From NCBI GenBank assembly GCA_028695895.1, contig JAQVIE010000071.1:1-6602 (forward strand): a stretch of DNA of 6,602 nt, given 5' to 3'. The translations under genes and the position numbers were made by a program. Positions within the stretch are counted from its first letter, which is position 1; each line of letters starts with the position of its first letter. The stretch comes from Methanospirillum sp. GTDB lineage: Archaea > Halobacteriota > Methanomicrobia > Methanomicrobiales > Methanospirillaceae. The notes below the pieces were generated by a model. That model was not told the origin of the DNA. It saw nothing but the letters and a program-made list of their open reading frames with translations, and searched no databases. Positions 1 to 5,387 of this stretch are shown in pieces.

Positions 1-1
1 T

Positions 2-667
2 GCTGATAATTATATTGAGATGGTAAAAGGCAGGCTGTATTCCGATTCATTGGATCGTGACGGGGCATGTGTTGCAATCCGGACTTCACTGAATGCCGTC
101 TGCCGGATGCTTGCACCTTTTACCCCGTACTTTGCAGAAGAGGTCTGGTCATTCATGGAAGAGAGCTCAGTTCACCAGGAGCCATGGGTATCATTCTCAT
201 ATGAGGATGAAGAGGCTGCCTTATCTGGTGAGATCTTAGTACAGGTTATTTCTGAGATAAGAAGGTACAAACATGACAAGGGGCTTGCCCTTAATGCACC
301 ACTTGGAGAGGTGACGGTTTACACTCCGGTTCATGTTGATGATGCCGGAGATGGCGGAATGGCAACAAACTGTTCCCTTACCTGGAAGACGGGCATGCCT
401 GAACTTACTCAGGTTGTCAGCGGAGTTAAGTTTGATATGGGTATCATCGGGCCAAAACTCAGGGGTAAAGCAAAAGGGTTTATGCAGGCAGTTGAAGCAT
501 TACCAAAAGAGAGCCTTGTAACGGTTCCGCCAATGGTGATCATCGATGGAGAGGAGATAGCAGTGCCAGAAGGATCGGTTCTTCCACAGCTTTCCTATAC
601 TGTTGCAGGAGCAAGTGTTGACCTGATTCCAGTTAGTGATAACCTTGTAATTACGATCAATCAATAA
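2..667 (+). CDS. valS: Valyl-tRNA synthetase, C-terminal part (5' end outside window)
   Basis: This is the end of a class I aminoacyl-tRNA synthetase that charges tRNA-Val in the cytoplasm. The frame is open from the left edge, so the catalytic domain with its HIGH and KMSKS motifs lies outside the window. The visible 221 residues open with ADNYIEMVKGRLY, typical of the anticodon-binding helical domain. They continue with MLAPFTPYFAEEVW (about 107-148) and SSVHQEPW (about 164-187), the paired motif seen in ValS and IleS. The tail has no long bacterial-type coiled-coil arm and ends in a short beta-rich segment. The ATG at 20 is internal and not a start. ValS is preferred over IleS by overall feel and tail length; IleS or LeuS cannot be fully excluded without the catalytic half. 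The gene converges on tmk and ends before a T-run. Confidence 0.87.
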   Translation, partial: ADNYIEMVKGRLYSDSLDRDGACVAIRTSLNAVCRMLAPFTPYFAEEVWSFMEESSVHQEPWVSFSYEDEEAALSGEILVQVISEIRRYKHDKGLALNAPLGEVTVYTPVHVDDAGDGGMATNCSLTWKTGMPELTQVVSGVKFDMGIIGPKLRGKAKGFMQAVEALPKESLVTVPPMVIIDGEEIAVPEGSVLPQLSYTVAGASVDLIPVSDNLVITINQ

Positions 668-695
668 CTATTCTTTTATGGGTTTATTCATACCG

Positions 696-703
696 TTTTT
701 TTT
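696..703 (+). terminator. Oligo-T terminator after valS
   Basis: Eight consecutive T residues lie 29 bases after the valS stop with no obvious hairpin, which fits archaeal intrinsic termination. A second T-rich stretch on the same strand at 732-749 lies inside the 3' end of the convergent tmk gene and may act as a backup. Confidence 0.5.
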
Positions 704-705
704 GG

Positions 706-719
706 AAAAAGTCAAAAAA
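706..719 (-). terminator. Oligo-T terminator after tmk
   Basis: Read on the minus strand just past the tmk stop, two T-tracts (six at 719-714, five at 710-706) follow each other. They form a plausible archaeal terminator for the tmk transcript, and with the plus-strand T8 at 696-703 they make a two-way termination zone between convergent genes. Confidence 0.45.
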
Positions 720-728
720 TCCCAATTT

Positions 729-1346
729 TCATTTTTTCTTCTTCTTTTTCAGTTCATCATACCGGAACCTGATCGTCTCACCTGCAACCTTTAGTATATG
801 TTCAGGCGGTAATGTGCCGTCCAGTATAAGGAACCGTGTTTTATCCTCTTCCACCAGCTGCATATAATTTTCATGAACTTTTATCAGCACTGGTTCCTGC
901 TCAAAATGTTCCCCCTTTTTCCGTTTACCTGTCCGTTCAAGGGCAACAGAAACAGGAACTGCAAGCAGGATGGTAAGGTCAGGCAGAATCGTCCATCCGT
1001 GATGAACAGCACGGAGCCAGGAAAGCGGGTCCGGGATAAAACCATCCAGGGTAACCTGCTGGTATACAAGTCTGCTGTCAATATACCTGTCAGAAATAAC
1101 AAGGCGATCTTCGCCAAGTGCAGGTTTTATAACTTCCCTTAGATGGGCTGCATGGTCGGCAACAAAAAGAAGGGCCTCTGCAATGGGATCGGAATGTTCC
1201 CTGATGGCACGACGGACTGCTTCACCAATCCAGGTTGAACCAGGTTCACAGGTGATAACAGGGTCAAGGTCTGCAAGATAAGGCCCAAGAGCTTTATGAA
1301 GAGTTGACTTCCCGCTTCCATCAATACCTTCTATTGTTACGAGCAA
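729..1346 (-). CDS. tmk: Thymidylate kinase (dTMP kinase)
   Basis: Phosphorylates dTMP to dTDP with ATP, the committed step toward dTTP; cytosolic. The 205 residues are the usual family length. Visible motifs are the P-loop GIDGSGKS (7-14), the EPG substrate loop (34-36), a LLFVADHAAH helix (59-68, where bacterial enzymes mostly have DRAxH), the DRY motif (86-88) and a basic lid-like segment around RTGKRKKGE (138-146). The start is TTG, chosen because the P-loop must follow at once and because a strong AAGGAGG lies 7 bases upstream; no ATG fits. The start lies inside the preceding HisA-like gene, overlapping it by 26 bases, so the two are probably co-transcribed and translationally coupled. 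The C-terminus is an unusual run of six lysines just before a TGA stop. The family call is firm. A broader nucleoside monophosphate kinase role is unlikely. Confidence 0.93.
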   Translation of the reverse strand: MLVTIEGIDGSGKSTLHKALGPYLADLDPVITCEPGSTWIGEAVRRAIREHSDPIAEALLFVADHAAHLREVIKPALGEDRLVISDRYIDSRLVYQQVTLDGFIPDPLSWLRAVHHGWTILPDLTILLAVPVSVALERTGKRKKGEHFEQEPVLIKVHENYMQLVEEDKTRFLILDGTLPPEHILKVAGETIRFRYDELKKKKKK

Positions 1347-2010
1347 AATGCCCCCTCCTTATATACTCAACCGGGATATTGCCATTATGAACGGCGGTTG
1401 CAATAATTGCTCCATCAAACCCTGCTTCATCCAGGAGATGCAGGTCTTTTTCAGATGACACCCCGCCGCCCCAGAGAAGGGGGCCGGTATACGCTTTCCT
1501 GAACGCAAAAAGCCTTTCTCTGTTTAGTCCCCGCTCCGTTCCGACACCTCCAATGTCAAGGAGAATGATAATCTCAAACCTGTACCTGTCACAGGATGAG
1601 AGAAATGACACCGGGTCTGAATTCCATGGAATTACCTTGTCATTTTTTATATCCACTGACAGAACCCCACCGGTAAATTGATCCAGGGTATATGCAGCGG
1701 TTTCAGTCCCTACGATATTACAGACTCCGTTAATAGTTAGCAAATCATCAGGCCCACTGCAACCACGGTCTAAAAGTATGCGTTCTGTTTTCTGTGCAAG
1801 GACAGGAATAAGGGCATCATGATCTCCGGTTTTAGAGATCCGGTCCAGATCTGCGATATATAAAAATCTGGGTTTAACCTGTTCAATAAATCCAGCCGGT
1901 TCAGCGGTGTCTGCGTATAATGAGGTCACTGGAATGTAATGCTCCCTCATACCGCTTTTTCCATGAACTATTTGGCCGGATTTTAAATCAGTGGCAAGAT
2001 ATAAGTCCAT
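1321..2010 (-). CDS. HisA/HisF-related TIM-barrel protein, function unknown
   Basis: A 229-residue (beta/alpha)8-barrel protein related to HisA, the ProFAR isomerase of histidine synthesis, but probably of the archaeal HisA/HisF-related family (TIGR00734-like) and not HisA itself. Visible landmarks are ATDLKSGQIVHG (6-17) with Asp8 at the place of the first HisA catalytic Asp, IADLDRI (52-58), SVDIKNDKV (118-126) with Asp120 at the place of the second, LDIGGVGTERG (151-161), and the phosphate-binding turns GGGVSS (181-186) and AIIATAVHNG (201-210). The two acids and both phosphate loops suggest an active enzyme on a phosphorylated substrate. The substrate is not evident. It is first in a minus-strand unit with tmk and is divergent from mfnB across 44 bases. 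No Shine-Dalgarno precedes the ATG, so a leaderless mRNA is likely. A true HisA is the alternative, but the region has no other his genes. Confidence 0.82.
   Translation of the reverse strand: MDLYLATDLKSGQIVHGKSGMREHYIPVTSLYADTAEPAGFIEQVKPRFLYIADLDRISKTGDHDALIPVLAQKTERILLDRGCSGPDDLLTINGVCNIVGTETAAYTLDQFTGGVLSVDIKNDKVIPWNSDPVSFLSSCDRYRFEIIILLDIGGVGTERGLNRERLFAFRKAYTGPLLWGGGVSSEKDLHLLDEAGFDGAIIATAVHNGNIPVEYIRRGHFARNNRRY
1354..1360 (-). promoter_or_regulatory. Shine-Dalgarno site of tmk
   Basis: AAGGAGG on the minus strand, inside the end of the HisA-like gene, 7 bases before the TTG start of tmk. Its strength and spacing decide the non-ATG start. Confidence 0.8.
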
Positions 2011-2054
2011 ATTACAAACGTAATCACTATTTAGATACCGGTTCCATAAAATGT
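2011..2054. promoter_or_regulatory. Divergent promoter region between the HisA-like gene and mfnB
   Basis: A 44-base gap between two divergent start codons. It holds one clear AT-rich TATA-like element, TATTTAGATA (2028-2037), lying about 22 bases from either ATG, the distance expected if transcription starts at or next to both start codons. There is also an exact 5-bp inverted repeat, ATTAC-AAAC-GTAAT (2011-2024), touching the HisA-like ATG. Neither gene has a recognisable Shine-Dalgarno here. The boxes are read by eye and no transcript data are available. Confidence 0.5.
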
Positions 2055-2741
2055 ATGCAGTTGCTTGTCAGCCCAGCAACATTAGAAGAAGCAAAGAAGG
2101 CTCTTTTAGCCGATATTGTTGATGTGAAACGCCCCGAAGAAGGATCTCTTGGAGCCTCTTTTCCCTGGATAATCAGGGCAATTAAAGAACTATCTCATAA
2201 ACCTGTGAGTGCAGCTATCGGAGATTTTGACTATAAACCAGGAGGAGCAGCTCTTACTGCTCTTGGAGCTGCAGCAGCCGGTGCAGACTTTGTTAAGGTC
2301 GGGCTGATGTTTGATGGAATTGAAGAGGCAGAGATGTTTATAAATTCTGTCACACGGGCAGTGAAAGAGACATTTCCGAAGAAATCTGTTGTTATTGCAG
2401 CTTATTCAGACTGGGAACGCCTTGACACAATATCACCTTTTGACATGGCACCCCTGGCAAAAAAAGCAGGAGCCGATATCTCCATGGTCGACACCGGAAT
2501 CAAGGATGGAAAATCCACCTTTGAATTCATGGATGAAGCATGTCTTGGTGAGTTCACAGAGTTAAACCGTAAACTTGGGATTAAAACCGCCCTTGCCGGA
2601 TCACTAAAATTTGAGGATATCGAGGTCTTAAAGCAGATAAATCCTGATATCATAGGGGTGAGAGGAATGGTTTGTGGTGGAGACCGCAGAGCAGTGGTGC
2701 AGGAAGAACTTGTTTTAAAGGCAGTCAATATGGTCCATTAA
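2055..2741 (+). CDS. mfnB: (5-formylfuran-3-yl)methyl phosphate synthase (4-HFC-P synthase)
   Basis: Makes the furan ring of methanofuran, the first C1 carrier of methanogenesis, by joining two glyceraldehyde-3-phosphate molecules into 4-(hydroxymethyl)-2-furaldehyde phosphate. The protein is a TIM barrel of 228 residues, close to the family length. The start MQLLVSPATLEEA matches the family's usual opening; an upstream in-frame ATG would add 45 residues encoded opposite the HisA-like gene and is rejected. DVKRPEEGSLGA (23-34) carries the active-site lysine at Lys25, FVKVG (79-83) has Lys81, and VDTGIKDGKS (145-154) has Asp146 and Lys150. These match by position the lysines and aspartate described for the Methanocaldococcus enzyme. 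The end has VRGMVCGGDRR. The stop is 2 bases before guaB, so the two genes are probably one operon. The call is strong and marks the host as a methanogen or a C1-carrier-using relative. Confidence 0.95.
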   Translation: MQLLVSPATLEEAKKALLADIVDVKRPEEGSLGASFPWIIRAIKELSHKPVSAAIGDFDYKPGGAALTALGAAAAGADFVKVGLMFDGIEEAEMFINSVTRAVKETFPKKSVVIAAYSDWERLDTISPFDMAPLAKKAGADISMVDTGIKDGKSTFEFMDEACLGEFTELNRKLGIKTALAGSLKFEDIEVLKQINPDIIGVRGMVCGGDRRAVVQEELVLKAVNMVH

Positions 2742-2743
2742 AA

Positions 2744-4204
2744 ATGTATATCGAAAAATTACAGGCAGAAACCGGACTTACTTTTGATGACATTCTGCTT
2801 ATCCCTGCTGCTTCAGACGTAGAGCCTGATCAGGCAGATGTCACCACCCATTTTTCACGTAATATTCCTCTGAATATTCCATTGGTCAGTGCGGCGATGG
2901 ATACAGTCAGTACATCATCAATGGCTGTTGCCCTTGCCCGTGCCGGAGGAATTGCTGTCATTCACCGAAATATGTCTCCCGAAGAAGAGACAGAAGAGGT
3001 CAGGAAAGTCAAGCGCGAATCTGAGATAATTCAGCGTGAAGTTCTGACTGTCACACCAGACTCACTTATTTCAAATGTTGACCGGATGATGACCTATCAT
3101 GGGATCGGTGGCGTCCCGGTTGTGGAAAACGACAAGGTAATAGGCATTGTAAGTAAGCGCGACCTTCGTGCAATTGTCAGCAGGATTGGCAACAAACCGG
3201 TCAAATCAATTATGACTCACGAACCGATCGTTGCAAATGAAGGGATATCCATTGATGATGCATTTGATCTGATGTATTCCAGGAAGGTTGAACGGCTTCC
3301 TGTTGTTGACAGTAAAGGAGCACTGACTGGTATCATTTCAATGCAGGAACTACTTGAAAAACGTCAGTTTCCAAATGCAATCAGGGATAAAAATGGCAAT
3401 CTTCGTGTTGCCGCAGCAGTAGGACCTTTTGACCATGCCAGGGCAATGATGCTTGTTGAGGCAGGAGTTGATGCTGTCATTGTTGACTGTGCCCATGGAC
3501 ATAATCTCAACGTTGTAAAAAGTGTCAGGGATATTAAAGGCAGTGTCCCGGTTGATGTCGTCGCTGGCAACATTGCAACAAAAGAGGCCGCAAAAGCACT
3601 TGTTGATACGGTGGACGGTCTTAAAGTCGGAATTGGCCCGGGCTCCATCTGTACAACAAGGGTGGTTGCCGGTGTTGGTGTCCCTCAGGTTACCGCAATT
3701 GCCTCTGTTGCCGAGGTTACAAAAGATGCGGATGTTCCCATCATTGCCGACGGGGGAATAAGGTTCTCAGGAGATGTGGCAAAAGCCATTGCTGCAGGTG
3801 CAGACACGGTAATGATGGGCAATCTTTTTGCCGGAACAGATGAATCACCAGGACAGATTGTCACCATTCAGAGCAGAAAACATAAACAATACCGGGGTAT
3901 GGGTTCTCTTGGGGTCATGAGTTCAGGTGTATCTTCTGACAGGTACTTCCAGAAAAAGGAGATAGGAAAGACAAAGTTTGTACCGGAAGGTGTTGAGGGA
4001 GTCACTCCATATGTAGGCCCTGTAGCTGATGTTATCTACCAAATCATCGGTGGTTTGAAATCGGCGATGGGATATACCGGAGCGCGTAACATCAGGGAGA
4101 TGCATGAAAAGACTAAATTCATAAGAATTACTCAGGCAGGGTACCATGAGAGCCATCCTCACAATATCACCATCACTGATGAAGCTCCAAATTACCGAAT
4201 CTAA
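2744..4204 (+). CDS. guaB: Inosine-5'-monophosphate dehydrogenase
   Basis: Oxidises IMP to XMP with NAD+, the first committed step to GMP; a cytosolic tetramer. 486 residues, full length. The N-terminal part [10 protein letters not shown] (12-21) and SAAMDTV (49-55) begins the barrel. Two CBS domains are inserted at about 95-205, with repeats around GIGGVPVV (120-127) and VERLPVVD (182-189). The catalytic loop GPGSICTTR (298-306) supplies Cys303. [10 protein letters not shown] (335-344) and [14 protein letters not shown] (357-370) bind the IMP phosphate. YRGMGS (383-388), the flap Arg400-Tyr401 in SSDRYFQ, and VPEGVEG (413-419) are present. An Asn (360) replaces the Ser common after MMG. The start [16 protein letters not shown] is the family opening; an in-frame ATG at 2672 inside mfnB is rejected. 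No good Shine-Dalgarno is seen, so translation may be coupled to mfnB. GMP reductase is excluded by the CBS insert and length. Confidence 0.97.
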   Translation: MYIEKLQAETGLTFDDILLIPAASDVEPDQADVTTHFSRNIPLNIPLVSAAMDTVSTSSMAVALARAGGIAVIHRNMSPEEETEEVRKVKRESEIIQREVLTVTPDSLISNVDRMMTYHGIGGVPVVENDKVIGIVSKRDLRAIVSRIGNKPVKSIMTHEPIVANEGISIDDAFDLMYSRKVERLPVVDSKGALTGIISMQELLEKRQFPNAIRDKNGNLRVAAAVGPFDHARAMMLVEAGVDAVIVDCAHGHNLNVVKSVRDIKGSVPVDVVAGNIATKEAAKALVDTVDGLKVGIGPGSICTTRVVAGVGVPQVTAIASVAEVTKDADVPIIADGGIRFSGDVAKAIAAGADTVMMGNLFAGTDESPGQIVTIQSRKHKQYRGMGSLGVMSSGVSSDRYFQKKEIGKTKFVPEGVEGVTPYVGPVADVIYQIIGGLKSAMGYTGARNIREMHEKTKFIRITQAGYHESHPHNITITDEAPNYRI

Positions 4205-4237
4205 TAAATACTCCTTCGCCCTAACATAAGGTTAGTG
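4202..4237 (+). promoter_or_regulatory. Promoter and possible operator of the regulator/Hsp20 unit
   Basis: A TATA-like run TAATAAATA (4202-4210) overlaps the guaB stop. About 25 bases on, an exact inverted repeat CTAAC-ATAAG-GTTAG (4221-4235) covers the expected transcription start and ends at the start codon of the regulator. Binding there would block initiation, so it is a candidate autoregulatory operator. No T-run separates it from guaB, so read-through from guaB is also possible. Confidence 0.42.
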
Positions 4238-4858
4238 ATGCTGGAACAGGCAGAGCTGGCCCGGCTTCTGGATATTCTTGGAAACCGAAACCGAAGAAGA
4301 ATTATTGAACTTCTCCGGGAAAAGCCCTGTTTTGTGACTGAGATATCAGAACGGCTGATGTTATCCCCCAAAGCCGTTATTGATCATCTTCAGATGCTCG
4401 AGGGTGCACGTATCCTGGGATTTCGAAATGATGACAGGAGAAGAAAGTATTACTACCTTGAGCATGACATCTGTATCCAGGTACATCTGGACGCCCAGAG
4501 CCATGATCTGATCCCGGTTATTCTCTCCGGCGAACAACGCCTCCTCCTCTCTTTGCAAAAGCTGAGGCAGATGATCCATGAACGTGATGAACTTGCCAGG
4601 AAACTGGAAGAGAAGGAACTTGAGATTGATCACCAGATAAGTGAGGTCCTCCATGAAGGCAAACGTTCCGGATGTGGAGAAGAAAGCATGCTGGTATCAG
4701 TTGCTCTTGCACACGGGGCAAAGAATGCTATTGAGATACGGGATCTGACAGACCTTCCTCCGGAGACGGTAGACAGTACCCTCCGCCAGTTGATGGACGA
4801 AGGTATCGTATGCAGGAAAGGAACAGCATTAGAACTCAGAGGTATTTATGCCGAATAA
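4238..4858 (+). CDS. Winged-helix transcriptional regulator, SurR-like two-HTH layout
   Basis: A 206-residue DNA-binding protein. The N-terminal ArsR-type winged helix (about 7-75) has LGNRNRRRIIELL (14-26), a recognition helix LSPKAVIDHLQMLE (42-55) and a wing ending in RRKYYYL (68-74). A predicted coiled-coil helix follows (about 100-140, rich in E/K/L heptads such as ERDELARKLEEKELEI). A second small HTH-like segment (about 150-202) contains AIEIRDLTDLPPETVDSTLRQ. This order resembles SurR and the COG1777 group of archaeal regulators; that is recall of architecture, not a search. The CxxC redox switch of SurR is not kept: only Cys31 remains at that place. GTG at 4235 and ATG at 4238 are adjacent possible starts; ATG is preferred because AAGG (4228-4231) is better spaced from it. 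It overlaps the Hsp20-like gene by 11 bases. Its targets and signal are unknown. Confidence 0.83.
   Translation: MLEQAELARLLDILGNRNRRRIIELLREKPCFVTEISERLMLSPKAVIDHLQMLEGARILGFRNDDRRRKYYYLEHDICIQVHLDAQSHDLIPVILSGEQRLLLSLQKLRQMIHERDELARKLEEKELEIDHQISEVLHEGKRSGCGEESMLVSVALAHGAKNAIEIRDLTDLPPETVDSTLRQLMDEGIVCRKGTALELRGIYAE
4839..4843 (+). promoter_or_regulatory. Shine-Dalgarno site of the Hsp20-like gene
   Basis: GAGGT inside the 3' end of the regulator gene, 4 bases before the ATG at 4848. It supports independent or coupled translation of the overlapping gene. Confidence 0.6.
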
Positions 4859-5324
4859 TCCCTACGATGAACTGCTCAAAAACCTGGTAAAACTCCTTGA
4901 GCAGATATCATCATTAGAACAGAATATGAGAAGGATGCAGGATGGACCACCAGCAAAACCAGGTATCATTGGATGTGCAATTATTGCCGGAGGGCTGGTT
5001 CCCCAGGAATCGGAAATCTTTAACCACAGGCATGAACAAAAAACCGGTCTGACCTATGAGATAGTTGATGCAGGAATGACTGCTTATCTTACTGTTCAGC
5101 TTCCGCCCCACCTTTGTGTTGAACCATGTGTGGAGTTTACTGAGCGAAGATGCAGTATCAGCACGCAGGGTCTCTCCGGAGCTATTGATCTGCAGTTTTC
5201 AATAATACCTGAAACTTCTTCATGGACATTCTGCAATGGAGTGCTTGATTTAACACTGGAAAAGAAACCTGAAGAGTTTGCGGAGATTGATCCTGATTTT
5301 TTTCCCGAAACAGAATATTTCTAA
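4848..5324 (+). CDS. Hsp20/alpha-crystallin-like small protein
   Basis: A 158-residue soluble protein. Residues 8-30 look like a short amphipathic coiled coil (LLKNLVKLLEQISSLEQNM), followed by a Pro/Gly-rich linker. Residues 68-140 look like an alpha-crystallin beta-sandwich: TYEIVDAGMTAYLTVQLPP (69-87) fits strands 2-3, and the ending CNGVLDLTLEKK (129-140) fits the conserved NGVL signature of small heat-shock proteins. There is no clear I-x-I motif in the acidic, aromatic tail (EEFAEIDPDFFPETEYF). Five cysteines (43, 90, 94, 102, 129), including a CVEPC pair, are many for this family. It starts inside the regulator gene with its own Shine-Dalgarno, so the pair is an operon. A holdase or client-adaptor role, perhaps sensing for or acting with the regulator, is inference. 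The fold call is moderate because sequence identity to classical sHSPs is low. Confidence 0.65.
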   Translation: MPNNPYDELLKNLVKLLEQISSLEQNMRRMQDGPPAKPGIIGCAIIAGGLVPQESEIFNHRHEQKTGLTYEIVDAGMTAYLTVQLPPHLCVEPCVEFTERRCSISTQGLSGAIDLQFSIIPETSSWTFCNGVLDLTLEKKPEEFAEIDPDFFPETEYF

Positions 5325-5334
5325 AACTCTCCTC

Positions 5335-5339
5335 TTTTT
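5335..5339 (+). terminator. Weak oligo-T terminator after the Hsp20-like gene
   Basis: A pyrimidine-rich stretch ending in five T residues lies 10 bases after the stop and before the next promoter. It is short for an archaeal terminator, so termination may be partial. Confidence 0.3.
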
Positions 5340-5353
5340 GGATCCCGTTTCAA

Positions 5354-5362
5354 TTAATATAT
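5354..5362 (+). promoter_or_regulatory. TATA-like box of the disulfide oxidoreductase gene
   Basis: TTAATATAT is centred 30 bases before the ATG at 5388. The expected transcription start would fall within a few bases of the ATG, and there is no Shine-Dalgarno between them, so the mRNA is probably leaderless or nearly so. Confidence 0.45.
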
Positions 5363-5387
5363 CACCACTGCTTGCTGATATTTATTT

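Noticed and set aside
20..667. A separate 215-residue gene starting at the ATG at 20
   Set aside because: The frame is open to the left edge and codes for anticodon-binding-domain sequence before that ATG, so it is an internal methionine of valS.
873..1142. Antisense open frame of 89 codons within tmk
   Set aside because: It lies wholly opposite a well-supported gene, has no recognisable motif and an odd, Asn/Lys/Phe-rich composition; it is a shadow.
1920..2054. Longer mfnB start adding 45 residues at the N-terminus
   Set aside because: The extra part is encoded opposite the HisA-like gene and across the promoter gap, and it does not resemble the family; the MQLLVSP start at 2055 matches it.
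2672..2743. Longer guaB start inside mfnB
   Set aside because: The added 24 residues are the out-of-frame end of mfn[17 protein letters not shown] at 2744 is the usual IMP dehydrogenase opening.
4235..4237. GTG as the start of the regulator
   Set aside because: It is possible, but the AAGG site is only 3 bases away; the ATG three bases later has better spacing. The difference is one residue.
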